15,765 nt of DNA from Clostridiales bacterium (GTDB lineage: Bacteria > Bacillota > Clostridia > Lachnospirales > WRAX01). The notes under the pieces are model-generated. The model saw only the letters and a program-made list of their open reading frames with translations. It searched no databases and was not told where the DNA came from. Made by a program: the position numbers and the translations under genes. Each line of letters opens with the position of its first letter. Positions within the stretch are counted from its first letter, which is position 1. The DNA is taken from positions 1-15,765 of the forward strand of contig JAISVU010000247.1 of the NCBI GenBank assembly GCA_031271375.1, in the 5' to 3' direction. This document shows, one piece after another, positions 13,028 through 15,765 of the stretch.

Positions 13028-14275
13028 TCACTCAAATTCAATCGTCCCCGGCGGCTTCGACGTGATATCGTATACGACGCGGCCCGCTCCGGGCACATCG
13101 CTCAGTATGCGGGCCGCCGCGCGGGCGAGGAGACCGTGGGGGAGCTGCGTATACTCAGCGGTCATGTAATCGCGGGTGTCCACCGCGCGCAGGGCTATCA
13201 CCGCGCCATAGGTGCGCGCGCCTTCTTTCACGCCCACGGCGTTTATGCCGGTGTGGACGGCGAAATACTGCCCCGGTCGGTCTTCCGGCTTCTTTATCGC
13301 GGTTTCTATCTCCTCGCGGAAGATGGCGTCGGCGCGGCGCAGCATGAACAGCTTCTCCTTCGTGACCGCGCCTATCACACGGACGCTGAGGCCGGGGCCG
13401 GGGAAGGGCTGGCGCTCGACGAACGCCTTTGACAGCTTCAGCTTGCGGCCCAGTTCCCGCACCTCGTCTTTAAACAGGCCGGACAGCGGCTCCACAAGTT
13501 CCTTAAACCCCAGCGCCGCGGGCAGGCCTCCAACGTTGTGGTGGCTCTTAACGGTCGTTCCGTTCCAGTTGGATTCAACGATGTCGGGATAGATCGTGCC
13601 CTGCGCCAGATATTTTATGTTCCCCAGCTTCTTCGCCTCTTCTTTGAATACCTCAATGAACTCGGCGCCGATGATACGCCGCTTCGCCTCGGGATCCTCT
13701 ATGCCTTTTATCTTGGCTAGGAACCGGTCTTGGGCATCCACACGAATGAAGTCCAGCTTCATCCCCGAGAAGGCGGCTTCCACCTGATCGCCTTCGTTCT
13801 CGCGTATGAAGCCGTGATCCACAAAGATGCAGTGAACGCGGCCTGGGATGGCCTTCGACAGCAGCGCCGCGCATACGGAGGAATCCACCCCGCCGCTGAG
13901 GGCAAGGAGCACGTCCTCGCCGTCCGTCCGCGTCTTTATCGCCTCCAGCTGCCATTTAATATAGTTGTCGATATTATATTCGCATTTCGATTTACATTCG
14001 TATTTTACAAAGCTCGCGATATCGTCCATCGGGCCGCCGTTTACGGTCATAACCATGACGCCCGTCTCGAAGGCGAGCCACCGGGGAACGCTGCCCGGCT
14101 TGCCGTCCGAAACGGAGACGATACCGATGGGGTTCATCGCTTTTATTGCTTTTTTCGTCATGTTGCCTGGGCGTATCTCGGAATAGCAGCCGGCCTTGCG
14201 TATCATCCGAGCCGCGAGCTCTTTGCCGCGCCCGCCGTAATCCAGCACCAAGATCATTTCATTAAATCCGGTCAT
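13028..14275 (-). CDS. guaA: GMP synthase with truncated, apparently inactive glutaminase domain
   Basis: GuaA converts XMP to GMP with ATP and an amino group. The ATP-pyrophosphatase half is intact: LALSGGVDSSVCAALL (P-loop S127-S133), FVDHGFIRENEGDQV, QPFPGPGLSVRVIG, and the C-terminal dimerisation region ending YDITSKPPGTIEFE. The N-terminal class I amidotransferase domain begins normally (ILVLDYGG, then CYSEIRP and AMNPIGI). Where the nucleophile elbow GICYG is expected, it reads MTVNGG; about 85-90 residues carrying the catalytic His and Glu are then missing. Total length is 415 against the usual 510-525. The ATG has AGGAGG 6 nt upstream, and no frameshift is needed to read it. It lies 15 nt after purA. 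It would need free ammonia or a separate glutaminase. Confidence 0.93.
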   Translation of the reverse strand: MTGFNEMILVLDYGGRGKELAARMIRKAGCYSEIRPGNMTKKAIKAMNPIGIVSVSDGKPGSVPRWLAFETGVMVMTVNGGPMDDIASFVKYECKSKCEYNIDNYIKWQLEAIKTRTDGEDVLLALSGGVDSSVCAALLSKAIPGRVHCIFVDHGFIRENEGDQVEAAFSGMKLDFIRVDAQDRFLAKIKGIEDPEAKRRIIGAEFIEVFKEEAKKLGNIKYLAQGTIYPDIVESNWNGTTVKSHHNVGGLPAALGFKELVEPLSGLFKDEVRELGRKLKLSKAFVERQPFPGPGLSVRVIGAVTKEKLFMLRRADAIFREEIETAIKKPEDRPGQYFAVHTGINAVGVKEGARTYGAVIALRAVDTRDYMTAEYTQLPHGLLARAAARILSDVPGAGRVVYDITSKPPGTIEFE

Positions 14276-14290
14276 CCTTTGCCTCCTGAT

Positions 14291-15559
14291 TTATCTGACT
14301 ATTATCTGTTCTCTTCTGGCCCCCACCGAGATATACCCTATATGACAGCCTACGGCTTCCTCGATAAACTCCACATATTTGCGCGCCGCGGCGGGCAAGT
14401 CCTCAAAGCTCCGCGCTTCCGACACATCGTCCGCGAATCCTTCATGGAGCTCGACTACCGGTTTTGCCCGCAGGAGCTTGTCCATCGCCGGGAACGATCC
14501 GGTTCGCACGCCGTCAATCTCATAAGCGGCGCAGACAGGTATCCGCTCCATACCGCTTAAAATGTCCAATTTGGTCAATGCCAGCGTGTCCGCGCCCTGG
14601 AGCCGCACCCCGTATGCCGAGGCGGGAACGTCGAAGCCCCCTACCCTTCGGGGCCTGCCGGTAGCCGCACCGTATTCTTCCGCAGTCTCACGCAGATTGT
14701 CGGCTTCTTTCCCAAACATTTCGGCCACGAAAGGCCCTTCGCCTACGCAGGAGGAAAAGGCTTTTATCACGCCGATAACAGTATCGGGCCGCCTTCCCGG
14801 GATGCCTGCGCCGATTGGGGCGTAGGCCGCCAGCGTCGTTGACGACGATGTATATGGATAAATCCCATAGTCTATGTCCCTCAGGGCTCCCAGCTGCGCC
14901 TCAAAGAGGATATTCTTCCCTGCGTTTGCTGCGGCCTCCAGATACTCACCTGTGTCGCAGACGAATGGCAGGAGGGATGAGCCGTAACGTCTGAGCCAAG
15001 CGTAGGCTTCCTCCTCGCGGATTTTATGCCCGTAACCCCGTTCAAGCAAGAGGTTTTTCCACTCGACATACTCGCAAACCTTATCCCTTAACGCCGCGAA
15101 ATCAAAAATATCCTCAACGCGCAGGGCTTTCCTAATGTATTTATCCGCGTAGACGGGGCCGATACCCCTGCGCGTGGAACCTTGCTTTTTTACGCCAAGC
15201 CGGTCCTCTTCCAGGCCGTCCTGATCCCGGTGGAATGGCATACAGATTACAGCCTTGCCGCTGAGTTTTAAATTATCCGGCGTCACCGGCACGCCGCGGG
15301 AACGGAGGCCCTCTATTTCGTTATATAAATGCTCTAGGTCAATGACCATGCCGGGGCCGAGGACATTCGCCGTGTTTTCGTTAAAAACGCCGGAGGGCAG
15401 CAGATTAAGCACGAACTTCCCTCTGCCGTTTATAACCGTGTGCCCTGCGTTATTACCGCCCTGGTAACGCGACACCACATCATAACCCGCGCCGAGATAG
15501 TCTACCATACGGCCCTTGCCTTCGTCGCCCCAGTTTATGCCTGCTACTACTGTAAGCAT
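14291..15559 (-). CDS. purA: Adenylosuccinate synthetase
   Basis: PurA joins aspartate to IMP using GTP, the first committed step to AMP. The 422-residue product shows NWGDEGKGR (catalytic D12), GGNNAGHTV (H40), RRGIGPVYADK, CVGEGPFVAE, ATGRPRRVGGFD and ALTKLDILSG in family order. The segment usually reading TRVGxGPF has SCVG here, a substitution also seen, as I recall, in other clostridial enzymes. I chose ATG 15559 over upstream in-frame ATGs, because it gives the normal N-terminus, follows AGGGATGA, and lies about 35 nt inside the predicted transcript. With guaA it places both branches from IMP toward AMP and GMP in one operon. Confidence 0.96.
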   Translation of the reverse strand: MLTVVAGINWGDEGKGRMVDYLGAGYDVVSRYQGGNNAGHTVINGRGKFVLNLLPSGVFNENTANVLGPGMVIDLEHLYNEIEGLRSRGVPVTPDNLKLSGKAVICMPFHRDQDGLEEDRLGVKKQGSTRRGIGPVYADKYIRKALRVEDIFDFAALRDKVCEYVEWKNLLLERGYGHKIREEEAYAWLRRYGSSLLPFVCDTGEYLEAAANAGKNILFEAQLGALRDIDYGIYPYTSSSTTLAAYAPIGAGIPGRRPDTVIGVIKAFSSCVGEGPFVAEMFGKEADNLRETAEEYGAATGRPRRVGGFDVPASAYGVRLQGADTLALTKLDILSGMERIPVCAAYEIDGVRTGSFPAMDKLLRAKPVVELHEGFADDVSEARSFEDLPAAARKYVEFIEEAVGCHIGYISVGARREQIIVR

Positions 15560-15599
15560 TAAATCATCCCTGCTATCATTTGTTTTCATATTTGCGTTA

Positions 15600-15628
15600 A
15601 TTGTAACATAGGTTTGGCGATTTTGCAA
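15600..15628 (-). promoter_or_regulatory. Promoter of the purA-guaA operon
   Basis: On the minus strand TTGCAA (15628-15623) is followed after exactly 17 nt by TACAAT (15605-15600). The leader to ATG 15559 is too short for a purine riboswitch. The remaining bases 15629-15765 show no gene I can support. Confidence 0.75.
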
Positions 15629-15765
15629 TTTGGGACTGAAAATTATCCACGGAAATCAATTTCTAAGAAATTCCAGAAGCAAGGATTGGGAGGATATTCT
15701 GAGTGTTCAGCAGACAGTCAAACATGATTTTAGATAATGGGCGCTTGAGACTTTTCTTTTCTTTG

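Noticed and set aside
12644..13031. Two minus-strand ORFs (88 and 118 aa) with hydrophobic stretches
   Set aside because: They overlap the plus-strand remnant and its terminator, lack a ribosome binding site I trust, and their hydrophobicity follows from being antisense to charged codons.
13730..14560. Plus-strand ORF of 276 aa
   Set aside because: Antisense across the guaA-purA junction; a long open frame is expected by chance in this GC-rich DNA.
15560..15628. Purine riboswitch or longer PurA N-terminus
   Set aside because: The leader from the predicted start is only about 35 nt, and the upstream in-frame ATGs give non-family residues and one coincides with the -35 element.

Overview
The window looks like a chromosomal segment of a GC-rich member of the Clostridia (Bacillota), probably an uncultured anaerobe. 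The best evidence is a SCIFF ranthipeptide precursor with its radical SAM maturase, a pair characteristic of Clostridia. A BlaI/BlaR1 pair, a fused SecDF, strong AGGAGG-type ribosome binding sites and sigma-A-type promoters agree with this.

Layout. Positions 1-1825 (minus) carry a blaI-blaR1 type repressor/membrane protease pair; blaR1 runs off the left edge. Positions 1845-1894 hold a clear promoter with two BlaI-like dyads. Positions 1895-2146 contain only repeats. Positions 2147-4852 (minus) form a three-gene molybdenum-hydroxylase cofactor maturation operon: a MocA-like nucleotidyltransferase, a molybdopterin-binding MoeA/MoaB-like protein with a Cys-rich tail, and XdhC. No hydroxylase is visible. 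Divergent promoters at 4878-4947 separate it from a tight plus-strand operon at 4994-10430: scfA (SCIFF peptide), scfB (maturase), secDF and recJ. The genes after scfA are separated by 3 nt or overlap by 4 nt, using GTG, TTG and GTG starts.

Positions 10413-10765 form a 353-bp MITE-like element with about 55-bp terminal inverted repeats and several nested GC-rich palindromes. It supplies the end of recJ and abuts the stop codon of the next gene. A near-identical palindrome lies inside blaR1. Positions 10766-11765 (minus) hold a two-gene unit: a membrane protein with an extracytoplasmic sensor-like domain, and a phage-type holin. Positions 11873-12932 (plus) are a decayed phage-like segment with two broken genes, a large inverted repeat and two rho-independent terminators.

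Positions 13028-15559 (minus) hold the purine operon purA-guaA behind a good promoter. GuaA is unusual: its glutaminase domain is reduced to about 100 residues and appears to lack the catalytic Cys and the segment with the catalytic His and Glu. It is therefore predicted to use free ammonia or an unseen partner. The phage remnant lies just beyond the guaA 3' end, a known genomic-island integration site.

The most interesting items are the guaA truncation, the SCIFF peptide coupled to secDF and recJ, the sensor-plus-holin pair, and the nested-palindrome element. All family assignments come from reading motifs by eye; no database search was run.
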